Part shown: piece after piece, positions 26,201 to 39,043 of the stretch
Layout: every line of letters begins with the position of its first letter
Numbering within the stretch: position 1 is the stretch's first letter
Source of the DNA: Cymodocea nodosa
Taxonomy: Eukaryota; Streptophyta; Magnoliopsida; Alismatales; Cymodoceaceae
Assembly: GCA_036874045.1 (NCBI GenBank)
Contig: CM072342.1
Location: 1,076,501-1,140,500, forward strand
Direction of reading: 5' to 3'
Length of the DNA stretch: 64,000 nucleotides
Program-made: the position numbers and the translations under genes
The notes under the pieces: generated by a model
What the model was told of the DNA's origin: nothing
The model's database searches: none
What the model saw: only the letters and a program-made list of their open reading frames with translations

Positions 26201-27346
26201 ACTCATCCTCATCTTTGCTCCAGGTTCCTGTATAGCTAAGCTATGCTCAAAGACACATTACACAAGAAAGAATTTTGAAAATAAATGGTATCATCAAGAC
26301 ATACAAGGGTGTTCTAGCTAAAATTCAATTTCATCTGCAAAGTACTCCTTTTAAATTATCTTGGTTATATATTGTTAATGTAATATCATTCGAGCTATAT
26401 TGATCATATGATCATGCATATTCCCACGAGCATGACAAGGAATTGCTAATACATTGGTATTCTTTTCATAAGCAATTTGTTTGAACCAGAGTAGAGGACA
26501 AACGTCCAGTGTACATGGTTATTAGGCTCCGTAAGGAAACTTTAGACATCCAAGTTATGTGAATGTGATCATGGAGTGCTAGCATATGGATGCTTTGACC
26601 TATGTATGAAGGTGAAAAATAAAAGTTTGCCTAACGTACATGGCCATGTTCGTCAAATGATACCTGTTAATCTGCCTGTAGAAGAGGAATGCACAAAAAA
26701 CTAACAGAAGGGCCAGGGGTAAATAAAGCCATAGTGGAAACAACAAAAAAGAGGTAAATCCGTAAATCCTAATAGCCAAATCCCAAATGTCATTGACGAA
26801 TTTCGGTCAGGGAGGATGCTTTACGGGCTTCCACACTAAATTCTAGAAACCAGTCAAGTCACTAAAGGTTAAAAGCATTCCCCAGTACGCCCTTTACGAA
26901 ACGATAAAAAGCATCCGCGGTCCATATATAATTCTTTTGGAACGAGTAACATCAGCGTACAAGTTAGAGAGAAGGTAGACGCATCGAAATTGGGCATCCA
27001 TCACATCATCTACTGCGATTCAAACTCAACTTTGAGAAAAAGCTACTAACTTTTCCAGCAACTCGTCAACCAAAGGATCCAAAATTGGGAGACTTACATT
27101 GTGCCTGGTCCCCCGGAACGTCCTTCCAGGGTTCCCCAACCCGACGAACAGCCACGGCTTGGGCTTCTCCGCCGCCTCCTCCTTCACCACCTCGGTCGCT
27201 TTTGAAGCGTGTGGGGTCGTGGAAATCGGGACGCAAGCCATCCTCGAACCGGTGCTCCCGCCAACGACGGGAAGCCGGAGGACGCGACGAAACCCGGCAG
27301 CAGCGGCGGAGGAAGAGACGGGCAAGGCAGCGGTGACCGCGAACAT
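23206..27346 (-). CDS. PTH: Peptidyl-tRNA hydrolase, chloroplast type
   Basis: Eight minus-strand exons: 27346-27098, 25668-25584, 25131-25064, 24981-24931, 24842-24769, 23681-23623, 23538-23462 and 23304-23206, giving 253 aa. The enzyme releases amino acids or peptides from prematurely dissociated peptidyl-tRNA. Catalytic blocks are complete: WLFVGLGNPGRTFRGTRHN (Asn and catalytic His), KPQTFMNASGES, MYDDLDLPFASLRML (Asp), KGGHGGHNGMRSI (Asn) and GIGRPPGKMDPVNFVLRPF. The DDLDLP and GGHGGHNG blocks fit a true hydrolase better than the splicing factor CRS2 of the same fold, which is altered there. The N-terminal 60 residues (Ala/Ser/Arg-rich) look like a transit peptide, so plastid location is inferred. 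The start MFAVTAALPV is the first ATG that gives such a peptide. The 1.4-kb first intron contains no recognisable gene. Confidence 0.93.
25350..25497 (-). repeat. SINE-like dispersed repeat, copy 2 (PTH intron)
   Basis: Best preserved of the four copies. On the minus strand it runs from a CTAAAACTACATGATTAG-like start through AAATATTTAAATTTATGTAA and ATACATGGAAGAAAATGG to GGGATTATAGCTTAGATTG and TTGTAATTGTTG. The GGGATTA...TTGTTG ending is typical of a family of plant SINE tails. Sense orientation in the intron between PTH exons 2 and 3. Confidence 0.65.
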
Positions 27347-27589
27347 GGTGGCGGTGTATAAATACAAGTCCGGAGTTGACTTTGAGTTGGGGGAGGAAGG
27401 AGAGAGTAAGCAACGGCAGCCTCGCGCCTTCGGCCACCTCCTCCTAACGCCGTCAACTCGGCCGTAGTTGTGGTTGCCCAGATGGTGAAATAACCCTTTT
27501 TTAATTAAAAAAAAATGGTGAAAGACATGAGACCCCTCGAAGTTTGGATGAATTAAAGTAAAGCTCTTTTTCGTGTACCCAACTTCGGA

Positions 27590-27890
27590 AGGCAGAGGTC
27601 GCAACCTTGCCCATATCCTACGACGTCGCCTGACATCCCAAACCTGCCAAACCCAGAGGCTACAACCTTGCCAAAACCTACACTACCTGTGGTCCCAACC
27701 CTCCCCTAATTAAGCGTACGTAGCCGCCGCCACGACCAGAAGCAATCCCAGAGCTGCCACCCTTGCCGAAGCCTACGCTACCAGCATCGCCGGAAGAAAC
27801 GCTTCCACCACTTCCAGAGATTCCAAAGCCCAAGGTTGAGCTGCCACCTTCGCTGGAAATCCCCACCGTCAAGGGTCCCCCAAGGCTAGT
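27590..27890 (+). pseudogene. Decayed proline-rich (PELPK-like) protein fragment
   Basis: Two plus-strand pieces in different frames encode Pro-rich repeats: TLPKPTLPVVPTLP, ending at a TAA at about 27708, and then IPELPPLPKPTLPASPEE with LPPLPEIPKPKVELPPSLEI. The K/E-P-x-L-P rhythm is that of PELPK-type or related proline-rich cell-wall proteins. There is no start codon with a signal peptide and the frame is broken, so this is called a remnant. On the opposite strand the same bases read as a Gly/Ser-rich frame, which is a shadow. Confidence 0.6.
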
Positions 27891-29018
27891 CCTTGAAACA
27901 TGGATTGCTCTGGTTGCTCAGCTTTTATACACCGTGCAGTCTCTGACGGTGATTCTTCACTGCTGGAATATATTTGTGGTTTTTTTTTACATTGAAGTAA
28001 AAAAATTTAAGGTACAAATGTAAGTAAAAAATTTAAAACTTTGTTAATAACTTCATCATCATCGTTAAGGTATACCTTTAAATATGTATGTTAAAAGTAT
28101 ATTTTAAAATTAATTAACCGTGAGAGAATAAAGAGACAATGTTATCAAGCTTAACTCTAATCAACTCACTTCTAATATTAAGATTATATTATGTAACACT
28201 CTTTTACACTTATGATCCCATTTTAACTTAGCAAATATCTTAGAATATGATGCTTTCAATCACATCGCTTTCTTAGCTTTTACAACTTTATAAATTGTGA
28301 TCGAAATGTGTGATATCAGGCTTGAGGGTTAAAAAAAAAAAAAAAAACTCAGTAATCCGTTGTTTCCTTGCAATTTGGAGCGAAAGGAAAAAGAAAACGA
28401 TTGCCAAACTACAAAGAAAGATGATTAAACTAAACTAGCCCAACACCAAGTGAAAGATCTTGTCTCAATGTATAATCAAAAGCCACACAGGTTCCTTGAT
28501 GCAAGAGCACAGCCATCCAAGATGAACGAAGCAGCAACAGGCACCTTCAACCAAGTGCCCCGGAGATGTGATACTTTTCTAGGGATGTCTCTTAATTAAT
28601 TTGTTAAAAAAATTAAGATTTAATTTATATAATTAAACTGTACCGTAGTCTGCTATGAATTAAAATTGGACCTATTAATTAATTTTCACCATGCTTAGAA
28701 GAAGAACGACACCCCCACCCTGATTATGACATGCTACAATGACAAAGTGGCTAAAAGCAAAATATACGGTATGCAAGTGGCAGGAGGTATACTCCCTCGG
28801 TAATGTAAGTTACAAAGCTACTACAGGAGGAGGGAGGTGGAAAACAATACCTCTATACAAATGCCAATTTCTCGCTCCCTTAAAAAGCAGAGGAGAGCTA
28901 CTACACCTACGCCTACCCTGGTAAGAAACTGGAAGACATCTTCTGCCACCAAATTGTTATAAACATATGATACATTTGTTGGGTCTTCGGGAGAGTGAAA
29001 TACTCCCAACCCCTTTGA
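27891..29018. other. AT-rich intergenic region
   Basis: Lies between the proline-rich remnant and the 3' end of the alpha/beta-hydrolase gene. An A run occurs at about 28331-28346. Nothing coding is supported. Confidence 0.5.
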
Positions 29019-32000
29019 TCAACATGCATCGGTTTCATCTGTTGACGAATGTAGCAAGTGACTTCCACCATTTCTTGACTGATTCCTTCTTGCTTTCTTC
29101 TCTCTTATCTTCTTCTGGCAACCTTGTTTCTTCTGGGGGGACACGACTAGCAATACATGGGACATGACATAAGCCAACAATTCCTCCCGGTGAGAGAAAG
29201 TAAAATCCAAGTGAGCATATTCAAACTCATTGAACGAGACCTCTACATCAGCTTTACGCATTAATCTGTAGTGTTTCCTCACCATAGAAGGACGGATCAC
29301 TTGATCCTTCTTACCCGCAACCAAAGCCACGGGGATGTCAATAAGGTTGTAATGTTGTCCCAGGTCCAAAGGCCAAGGTGACCCGTAAGCTTCCATATTA
29401 GCCGCTGCACTTCCATAATCATACATTATAAACTTCCTGGTATGCTTCATCTGAGCAAGATGCATGGCCACACGGACTGAAACTCCAGGCATATCATACA
29501 TGTTGTAATGAGTCAATCCAAGCACACCTACCCAGTTTGAGGTGTCTCCGCCAACAAAATAACTCATGAGAGTTTGAACAAGACCTCCCAGGGCAGGGTA
29601 ACTGTGAAAATCTCTAGCCAACTTGTTCAGAAGCATTCTGAAAAATCTGGTTGGTATGTAAAGTCCAGGAATAAAGGGAGCAATGACAGGACCAAATACG
29701 AGCATGAAATACTCTGCAAGTGTGAATGCTATGTTGGAATCCTCATGGAATCCTGCTGGAGAAAGTAGGATTAACCTTGAAAGCCTATGCGGCTTCTCTT
29801 CAATGCGGCGTGTTATGACATGCATAAGCATTGCTGCGCCTCCGAGACTGTGACAAACCGCACAAATTCTGTAGGGTTGATCGGTGTTTGCGCTATTTTC
29901 ATCTTGCTTGTATGTATTCTCCAGTTCAGAAGTCTTGACTTCGTGTATCTTCTCTATGATAGCAGGGGCATCTTTTGTGCCATGCTCGTTTATAGAGTAT
30001 TTCCAGTACCTACAAAAGACGAACGTCAGTTCAGAAAAAACCAATTTATCATTTATAGAACCTTTTTTTCTTCTTTCCTTATTCTTAATCTCTGTCAATA
30101 TAATAAGTTACCATGCTATAAATAATAGGTAACATTTGAAACCTAACACCAGCATCACAAGTGCAAAAAGCATCTATATTCATTATAACTTATCAAATAT
30201 GTTGCAAAAAGACTGGACCGGTTTCAAGTGAAAGTTCACCTGTATGAGGATATGTTTCTGTCTACATGTTCCCTGGAAACCAACCCACGCAAGTTTCCAA
30301 GGAAAACATCATATCCTGCAAGAAGATATTTAACAAAAAAACTCAATGTCAGGAATTCTTGAATATAAAAACATAAACAAAATCTATTTCATAATAAGTA
30401 TTTATAATAAGTGGTTCAGAGTGGAATTCTGAGGATGCTACCTTGATCAAAAGCTGCAAATGCAGGAGAACCAACAACTCCATTGGAAACCCACCTAATG
30501 GCCAAAAACAAAATCAGTGTCATATCTAAAATAGAGAACGGATATAACATAAAAACAGCTGAGAATCAAACACGTTCGAAATGGTATCTTGAATCAGTGA
30601 ACAAAAATACAGAAGTATCATTACAGCCATCTTTCATTCATGCTATGTCTCAGTCATGACGGATCTCATTGAAAGAAATTGTCCAAAATCCATGTGAACA
30701 AGTCTCCGTCGTGGTATTCCATGAGTGAACCAACATGACGGCATATAATTGTAACGTAGCATTTCGTTACTCCTATGAGAAAGCAAATGCTTAAACTCCA
30801 CCAAGGTGGTTGCAGTAATTTGTAAGTTGTTGGTCCAAACTCTCTTACTAAAGTAGTTTAAGCCTGGAGTCTTAAGAAACAAGACATAAAATAGAACGCA
30901 AAAATCATATTCCAGTTTGTATCATAGAAATTCCAAGCAATAGATTTCCCCTCTGTGGTTCATGCTAACAACCTTGAGTCCTCCTACCATGTTATTCTAC
31001 CATATAAAATACCTTAAAGAATATAAATTTTCCACCACCATGTTAGGGGGTTGTACACTTGGAAACGAATGAAAATCAAAGGAAAGGAAATCATTTTTCC
31101 TTTAACCAAAGAGTGTGCTTCAAAATAAGAAGTTTGTGCTTTTTTCCGCTACAAAACAAATTCCTTTGGTTTCCATCTTTAAAAATTTTCCTTTACCACC
31201 CAAAAAGATGGGAGTTTGAAAGAAAATATTTTCCTTGATTTAACACATGCACAAACATTTTAGTGAAGTCGAAAGGAAAATAAATTAGTGGCTTCATTTT
31301 CTTTCAATTTCCATTTGACTACATTTTTTTTGGTTTCCTTGGCACAAATACCCATGTTTATGTATGTTCTGCTTTTCTAATCTTCTGCAGAATACTAAAA
31401 TTTAAAGCACGGGAATATGTAACCCGTGAAAGGATATGATACAACTCTGGGAATAATTCTAAATTTTCATTTTGCGTCCGGCAGATAATTTTCCGGAGAA
31501 CTTAACTGAAAGATAAATTTGTCAGTCGCATTTAAAAAATTATAACCCAAATTTTGGGCACAATCTGACTCCGATTCACATGATAATGTACCAGAAGGTA
31601 CAAAGGAAAACATAGCTTAGTAGGATGCAATACGAGGTAGATAATGAGTGTGAACCGAAGGCTTTCAGCAGAATCTTCCCCAGAAAAGATTGTCACCAAC
31701 AGCGATCATACAAAGTACTCACAAGAAAGGATGATTAAAATAGAAGAAATTTTCAAATAATTTTAGCTAGGCAATATGGTAGAAGTTAAAAGAATAAGCA
31801 GAGACAATGTCAAAACCATATAAAGAAATCAAAAACAAATGATTATAGACATGGCACTAAAGTTTCAGATCATAAAGCCCATATGCCATATGATACATGC
31901 TTCTAACAAATTCCACAAAATTTTGTGCAAGAATATCTTACCCCAGTGATGAGTCCAAGATCCCATGTTGTAAGTACACAACTTTCCGTGAATCACACCT

Positions 32001-35000
32001 GCAACAGATCAAAAGTTTTATACGCACGATGTTCACCAAGAAGAACACCTAAGAAATTAAAACAACAGAAATAGCAAACATACATTCCCAATTACCTAGG
32101 TATTCTTTCAAGAAGGAGAACATATCCATCAGCAGTGATCACACGAATAGCTTCATATGGGTACCTGATTCCAGATATAGTGAGAATCTTACTATAGAAA
32201 CCTGCACAAATATGCTGAATAGAAATAAATAATATATACATTAGACTACATATATTCCCCACGAACATTTTGTGGCATAGACACTGGAGTTTGTAACCTT
32301 CTATTATTACACATTTCCAGGAATTTGTCCAAAAACATAATGATCTTTCTCCAATGTTCCATAAAAAACTCTCTCAGAAAGTGGTATAAGAACCAATCCA
32401 CCATTAGTTTTGAACAAAACATAGATGATGGTAGATAAGAGACCAGAACAACAACGACAACAGCTAATGCATTAATCCTACCACATGAGAATGGCATGCA
32501 AAAGACCAGACAGCAAAACATTATTTTGGTAGGATCAATAGAGCAAATTACTCTCTATTAGGTAAATCAAGGCCAGTCTGCACCAAAAGGCTAGGTCCTC
32601 TGTCCATTCCATCAACTAATGTCAGCTTTTGTTTTTCCTAGTTCGTTTGTAAACAAATATAGGGTTTATCAGATCACACAGAAGAATAAAGGCATCAATA
32701 GATTGTTCTTACAAACAGAGTTTTATACAGGCATTGATACAGCATGCACACAATATATCTACTGCGATCATTCTTTTAATAAATTAGTAAAAGGCAACAT
32801 AATGGTCACAATTTCATGTGTACATACTATAAGGATAAAATGCAGCAAAGAATAGCAATCCTATTATAAAGAAAAAAGTAGTTATTCTAGTAAGTACTAA
32901 ATAACAAGAATTGCCTACAGTTTTTTAAATATTAGAATGCTTAATATTTTCCTCCAACATCCAATCATCATGCCAATATCTCCACCTCCATCATCACCAT
33001 TAGATTTATCTTGTGACGGCAGAACCCTCATATAGTATTTTCCCTCGTATAAGGATCCATGATAATATCTGAACTAGTAAAATAACAATGTGCAATTAAA
33101 TCTAGACTAGCAACAAGATATATGGAGTTAATGTGCAACAAATAATTGATATACAGGATTACCCTTTGAAAACCTTCCTAATTATAAAGGAACTAATACT
33201 TGTGATGATTAGTCAGATCCGAATCAGAGAATTCTTTTAATATGACTAATAACCTTTGATACCTTTCAAACTGTAGACCAAAACTAAAACAATGAACCTC
33301 ACTGTGACTACTAAAAATTCAGAAAACTAAAAAAGCCCATAGTTTCATTACCCATGCTCTCTTATGACATCCTCACATGTTCTACCATCTGTGTTTAAGG
33401 ATTGGCAAAAGTTTGCCCCTCGTTCATTTGGAGTTGGATCATTCTCTCCCATAGTAGCTGTTGGAATGGGTGTATCTGTTTCCCTAGTGGAAAATACTCC
33501 ACCACAACTCTCTTGAGCTGGAGAAAACCAACTAGAAATCATTCGACATGCATCTGAAGGGGAAAGCAGAAAATGTGCAGCCTTGTGAACCATATCAAAG
33601 ATAGCTTCTATAAATATTTCGATTGCAAAATGGAGGTCCTGGAAAAAAAAAGATAGTGTTTGTTGGTAATCTAACTTCACAAGCTGAGAAATCACTAACT
33701 TGAAATTGTATGAAATCAAGAGGACTCAACCAACTAGTTTAAAAGTTTACTTTCCATTTGAAAAGAGAAGTTTAAGTCAGACAAACCTCAATAACACCAC
33801 GCCTCCTATCGATTGTACTATGAACAATATGGTGTTTGATGTTATTTGATTTCTCCAAGCGTATATCTGCAGTTTGCTGATCCACCAGATGGTTATCCTG
33901 GGAAGCTCCAGGACTTCTCAACCAAACAGATTGATAAAATAGTAAAGGTAAGCTCAAGAAAAAGGTCAGAGGCCACAGCACCCAGGAAAACAAGTACTTG
34001 GTTAAACGTACAAGGCGCCTTTCATATCTGTGAAAAGAGCTTGCATGAGATAAACGTGAAGCCTGAGACCTAGGGGTACCAGCGAGCATATGTTCTTCAT
34101 TATCTTCTTCACCAGATGTGTAATCATCCACCGATGAGAAATCAGAATAATCAGAAAGCTCATGAATGAATTTATTGAAGGAAGAAACACCACTGGTTTC
34201 ACAAAAGAAGGTACCGATTATAAACATTTGCATCTACAAAACTTTATAGAGCTCAGGAAAGAATTATGGGAATTATGAAGGAAATACAAGCATGGAAGGC
34301 AAGTTCAAATATAATTTTCGGGTGACTGACAACTCTTTTTGACCAACCATCAATAAAACATTTTTGGTAAGAGGTTACTAAGCATTGTAAGAAGAGCAAA
34401 TAGAGCATGGGGCGTATGATTGAAGATTCTGGTTGGTTAGCACAGTGCCAAAAGTAACTTGAATCATTATATAATAGATATAGCTGCAAATAACTAGACT
34501 ATCCTGATGAACTGTACTGGTTATAATAAAAAACAAGTATTCCGACATGCAAAGAGAACATTAGCGAGAGTAGTCCAATTCATTGTTTTTGTTATTGCAA
34601 GAAATAAATACTAAGGCCATATATTGCATAATGAGAAAAGGTAAAATAATCAGACTAACTTTTCCATCCAGCATGGGAGTCGAGGTCCACGAAAAGTGGG
34701 CCTGAGTTCCCATCCATGCATGCCTTCAAGAATAGAAGACTTTCCAGGAAGAATCGCCAAAAGAAGTGCCGAGAATCCATTAATTAACCTCGCAACAATA
34801 TTTAATGATTCATATGTAATTGTCTTCACTGACCTGCAGAGAAATAACTCACATATTTCAACACAAATAAAAAGTTGTATATGAAAAGACTTCTAGGGTA
34901 ACCCAAGAAAAATGAAATAAGTCTCCAATGCATAACTAGGCAGTCTTCTGAGAGAGACAGTAGATGAAAATACTGCAACAACAAGAAGCGATTCATTTAA

Positions 35001-36340
35001 AATGTAGGAATTAAATCTAACTTAATTATTGGTCACAAAAATTCAAATATAAATACAATTCTAAAGGAAAACCGGCTCAATTTCCAAAACATTACATACT
35101 TACACAAGAAGATTCACATTTGCCCTCGTCAGAAATATGAGCTGCTAATAGAGGATATATATGAATATTTTGTTAGCAGTCTTCTTAGCATTGAAGAGAT
35201 GGTGATCGGAGTGCTTATGAAGAAAACATGAAGAAGTGCTCATCATATCCATACTTTTCTTTTACAGCTTTATGCTTCTATGTGAAACCACTTTCGTTCA
35301 ATTGTATTACACAAAACAGGCATATATTTATCATTATCAGTTTGTAGGACCACACAGTGCAAGTTTCAACGCCAACGGACCTTTGATGATCATCCCAACC
35401 TTCTCCGGTCCTTTGATCAATAATTAGAGATGGAATTTTGGGCAAAAGAAAACTTGATAACGGGCATTACATCCCTCATTATCATTTTCAAATTAAAGCC
35501 AAATAAAAAAGACAATACTTATATAATCCGAAGGTTCTCAAAGTCCCATTATATCTCTCTTCTGGTTACAAAAAAGATGAAACCTTCGTAAAAAGAAGAA
35601 TATCTTTTTTCTTGCTAATGGGGGAAAATTTGTAAATTCAAAAAAAGACCTGCTTCGAGAGACTGGAAAAGGGAGATCGCGAAAAACCTAAGAATTTCTT
35701 TATTAGCCTTTTTTTTTTTTTTTCTGGAAGACAAAAGCATACTTTGAAAATTTCCTACGACCAATAAAAAAGGAATAAGGAAGAAAAACAACAGGGTTAC
35801 CACCGCCATGGACGACAAACAGTATATTCGCCCGCAAAAAGGAAAACAAAGGTCATATCTTGCAGTCCTACCTCCTTTCCATTTCAATACTCAAATATAA
35901 AATCTCTGCATTTCATTTCATTGGTACAAGACCAAATAATTCAGCAAGCAACGCAGCAAATGAAGACAATAAGCGTAGGAATTCGTTCACTCTGTAAAAC
36001 TTGCGGAAACCCAGCCATAAAAACTCCGAAAAATCTCAAATTGAACATTGCCACCCAACCAAAGCTGCAACTCTAGAAACCCAGCAACCCAATCGCACAG
36101 AACGGTGGTCTCTCATCCACAAACATCGCCTAAAAAATGACATCGAACGCAAACAGAAAGAACCAAAATGACAACGCGAACAGTAACAAAAAGAACTACA
36201 GAAGAAAAAAAATCAATTTCTAAAAAAGAACCGCGAAATGGAACCAGGAAGACCGAAAGGGGAGGAGGAGGAGGAGAAACACAAAACAAAACTTACTCCT
36301 TTGCAACGGCGAGAACATTGTCCACCAATTGCTGCAGCAT
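29019..36340 (-). CDS. Alpha/beta-hydrolase, acid-lipase-like plant family
   Basis: Nine minus-strand exons: 36340-36297, 34833-34660, 34192-33787, 33638-33352, 32164-32096, 31998-31942, 30494-30442, 30315-30240 and 30009-29019, giving 718 aa. The N-terminal part (first ~330 residues) is plant-specific: MLQQLVDNVLAVAKES, ILEGMHGWELRPTFRGPRLP, an acidic stretch, and a hydrophobic segment LFSWVLWPLTFFLSLPLLFY that is probably a membrane anchor. The lipase part starts at REHGYPYEAIRVITADGYVL (AB-hydrolase-associated lipase region), then VVYLQHGILDSSL (oxyanion HG), then GYDVFLGNLRG. The nucleophile block is RICAVCHSLGGAAML, where GHSxG has become CHSLG; I recall the same residue in an Arabidopsis homologue. 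The triad is completed by an Asp in VALVAGKKDQVI and a His in FEYAHLDF. Lipid ester hydrolysis at a membrane is inferred; substrate unknown. Confidence 0.92.
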
Positions 36341-39043
36341 CTCTTCCAGATGAAATCGAACCACGGTAGGAGAAGAATGAGAAGCTAAATTCTCTCCTCC
36401 GGGTTGGGCAGACGGAGGAGGAGTCAGAAGACAAGGGATTACGTAAAAGGAATCGACGAAACGTGCCCCCGAAAGAATAAAAAGAGCAGAGCAGCTCTTC
36501 TTTAACTTGGGGATGGTGTGGAGAGATGCCACGATCGAAGGTCAGATCTCGCCACGTGGCTCATTTTAATGGCTTGGATGGATCTTTGGAAACGGCGATG
36601 CCATTGAAGTCTTCCCGACAAGGTCATGATTTCTTTTCTTAAAGGCACAGATTTTGATTGTGAAGGTCATGTTTGTCAGGTCTGATGTGCCCGCTTTTTA
36701 TTAATTTAAATTTAAATTTAAATATGATTTTTATAAGAAATTTATTTGTAGACTAATGATTTAAGATTAGATTTAACTATTCATTAAACTGACCACAACT
36801 ACTGATACAAATTGCAATTTCCATATTGATACAAACAAATGCACCCAGTGGAAGAATAATTATTTATTAATAATTACCTTTCAATCAGAATTTAAACTCT
36901 GATAAATTTTCAAATTTAAAAAGTGTCGTAACAGGAAAAAACAATGAAAAGAAGTAGAAGAAGAAGAAAATATGATACAACAAATAAAGAATTAAATATA
37001 TCAACGAATGATAATGGAAAAACATGCACGCCAGGGCATGACTCTTATTAAAAAAAATAAAAATGCCGTATTATAATAATCTCCGTGTCGGTCCGCGTCA
37101 TTTGTTCGTTTCTTTACAATAATTAATTGATGAGTGCAAGGTTGATAGATTGGAACTTATGCGTAATTAATTATACTTAGACAACGAAGAAGTTTACGAA
37201 TCTTTGCATTGTCCAAGCTCTAAAGCTACGCACCTATTTTTTTTTTTATAAAAAATAAGATAAATTAAATATTATGTCGGCTTTGAAACCGCGCGTTTCC
37301 ATTATCGTCATGCAAGTCCGCTGCTTCCACCACCGTGACACGCGTCGGTCTCTTGCCGCTGCGAGAGTTAGAAAAATCCTGGTGATGATAAGTAAAGTTA
37401 CCATTACCAAATAGCTTATTATTAAGTCTAATCACGTGTGTTATGATTGCCTGTTGTTGGTTGAGATCGGACAATGTTAACGATTCTTCGGATAAAATAT
37501 AGGAAATCTATTTGCATCACTGACAGAATAACGTAATTCACCATTTACATTCTTACGAATTTAATTTTGGAGTGGATGAGAAGTATAAATTTTTTTACAA
37601 TGATAATGATGAGAGCTACTACACAAGTACCATTATCTTCGTTCGATCCGAAGGATTCCAATTGATAGACGAGAGACACACAACATTCGCAATGAAATCA
37701 ATTGTTACAACAATGCCCTTAACTTTTATCAAAATTTAATTTCTGCGAACATAAAAATTGTTATTATCAAAAATACAGCCTGAAGGGAAAAAAGTCATCA
37801 TCGCTTATTATTCTGGAAAAAATAAACGATGATACGTGGGAAATAGGCGGTGGAACCGGGCCCGTGGTCGGTGGTGAGCGGCAAGGCCTGGGAGGTACGG
37901 CGACCTGACAAGTGTCGGTTGCGAAAGGGTGAGTTGGACGGTGACCGGACCCCGAGGAAAACGTGCACGACTTGATCAAGCGGTCGTATTACACGGGTCC
38001 ACGTCAGATCCGTCACGAGAAAATGGATATAATGTCGTCACTGTTTTATGTTTTCAAGAGTAATATAAAATAATATTATAAATAAGAGGATTTATGAGCT
38101 ATTTCAACTTTTTATGAGGGCATCAAAGCAATAATTCTAGATACGAGGAGAAAAAAAAAACAATCGTAGGCAAGCTTATCCTGGTAAATGAAGAGGTTAT
38201 ATTTGCTAAAAAGCTCCTATTCGGATGCATGCCTGGTGATGATACAAAGGCAGGAATAAAAGCAGAGAGCAAGAATATACACTGAAATTCATTATTTTAT
38301 AATTTAATGTATAACTAACAATCCAATATCACCTGTTTCGTTATTTTCACTTTATTTTCAAAATTAAATGACATGAACTTTTCACCGTGCAAGTGTACAA
38401 AGAATCCATTTAATTAAAAATCGATAAAACATCAGAGATAATTATTCCCAAGTACTCCAGAACCGAAACCATCCACTGGAAGAAGGTTCGGTTCGGTTCG
38501 GTTCTACCGTTTTTAGACTCAATGTCCAAGTATATTTAAGATATTCTGGAGAAAATTGAAGTACAAACTACCAAGCATCTCACCTTTAAGAAGGATTCAA
38601 CACCACTCTGTTGGCAAAGTTGTGTCGAGGAAAAGAGCTCCATTATGAACAATACTGTCATATAAATTACAATACAAACAAAAGTGGAAATCATAAGCGT
38701 GATCAAATTACCATGAGTCAGGTATACTCTCATTCATCAGAATGCCGAACGTGATAATGCAAAGCTAATGTGTGAATTAGTAAAAGCATCATGATGTCAA
38801 TCCAAAGAGGAAAATTATCATTTACAGTAGCTTATTGTAATTTATACAAGACCAAGCATTAATCCTCATTTTCCAAAAGGAAAAAATCCTCTATACAAGA
38901 ACAGAATTATTCACAAGGTATGAAAATAGCCAATGTTCCCATCTGTTACCTTCCTGGGATCATGAAGGATGCCTTCAACCACAAAGGCAACAGAGTGTCA
39001 CTTCAAACTCTAACGCGTAACTACATCTCCATGAAGACATTCA
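36341..39043. other. Intergenic region with a GC-rich island
   Basis: The first 200 bases are the promoter and leader of the alpha/beta-hydrolase gene. AT-rich sequence follows, with an ATTTAA repeat at about 36702-36722. A GC-rich block at 37830-38020 contains ACGT cores (TACGTGGG, CCACGTCAG) but no recognisable protein. A (GGTTC)4 repeat lies at 38485-38504. The last part is probably the 3' UTR of the P-loop gene. Confidence 0.45.

Noticed and set aside
27678..27872. Minus-strand Gly/Ser-rich protein
   Set aside because: It is the antisense shadow of the proline-rich remnant, which has the more sensible repeat pattern.
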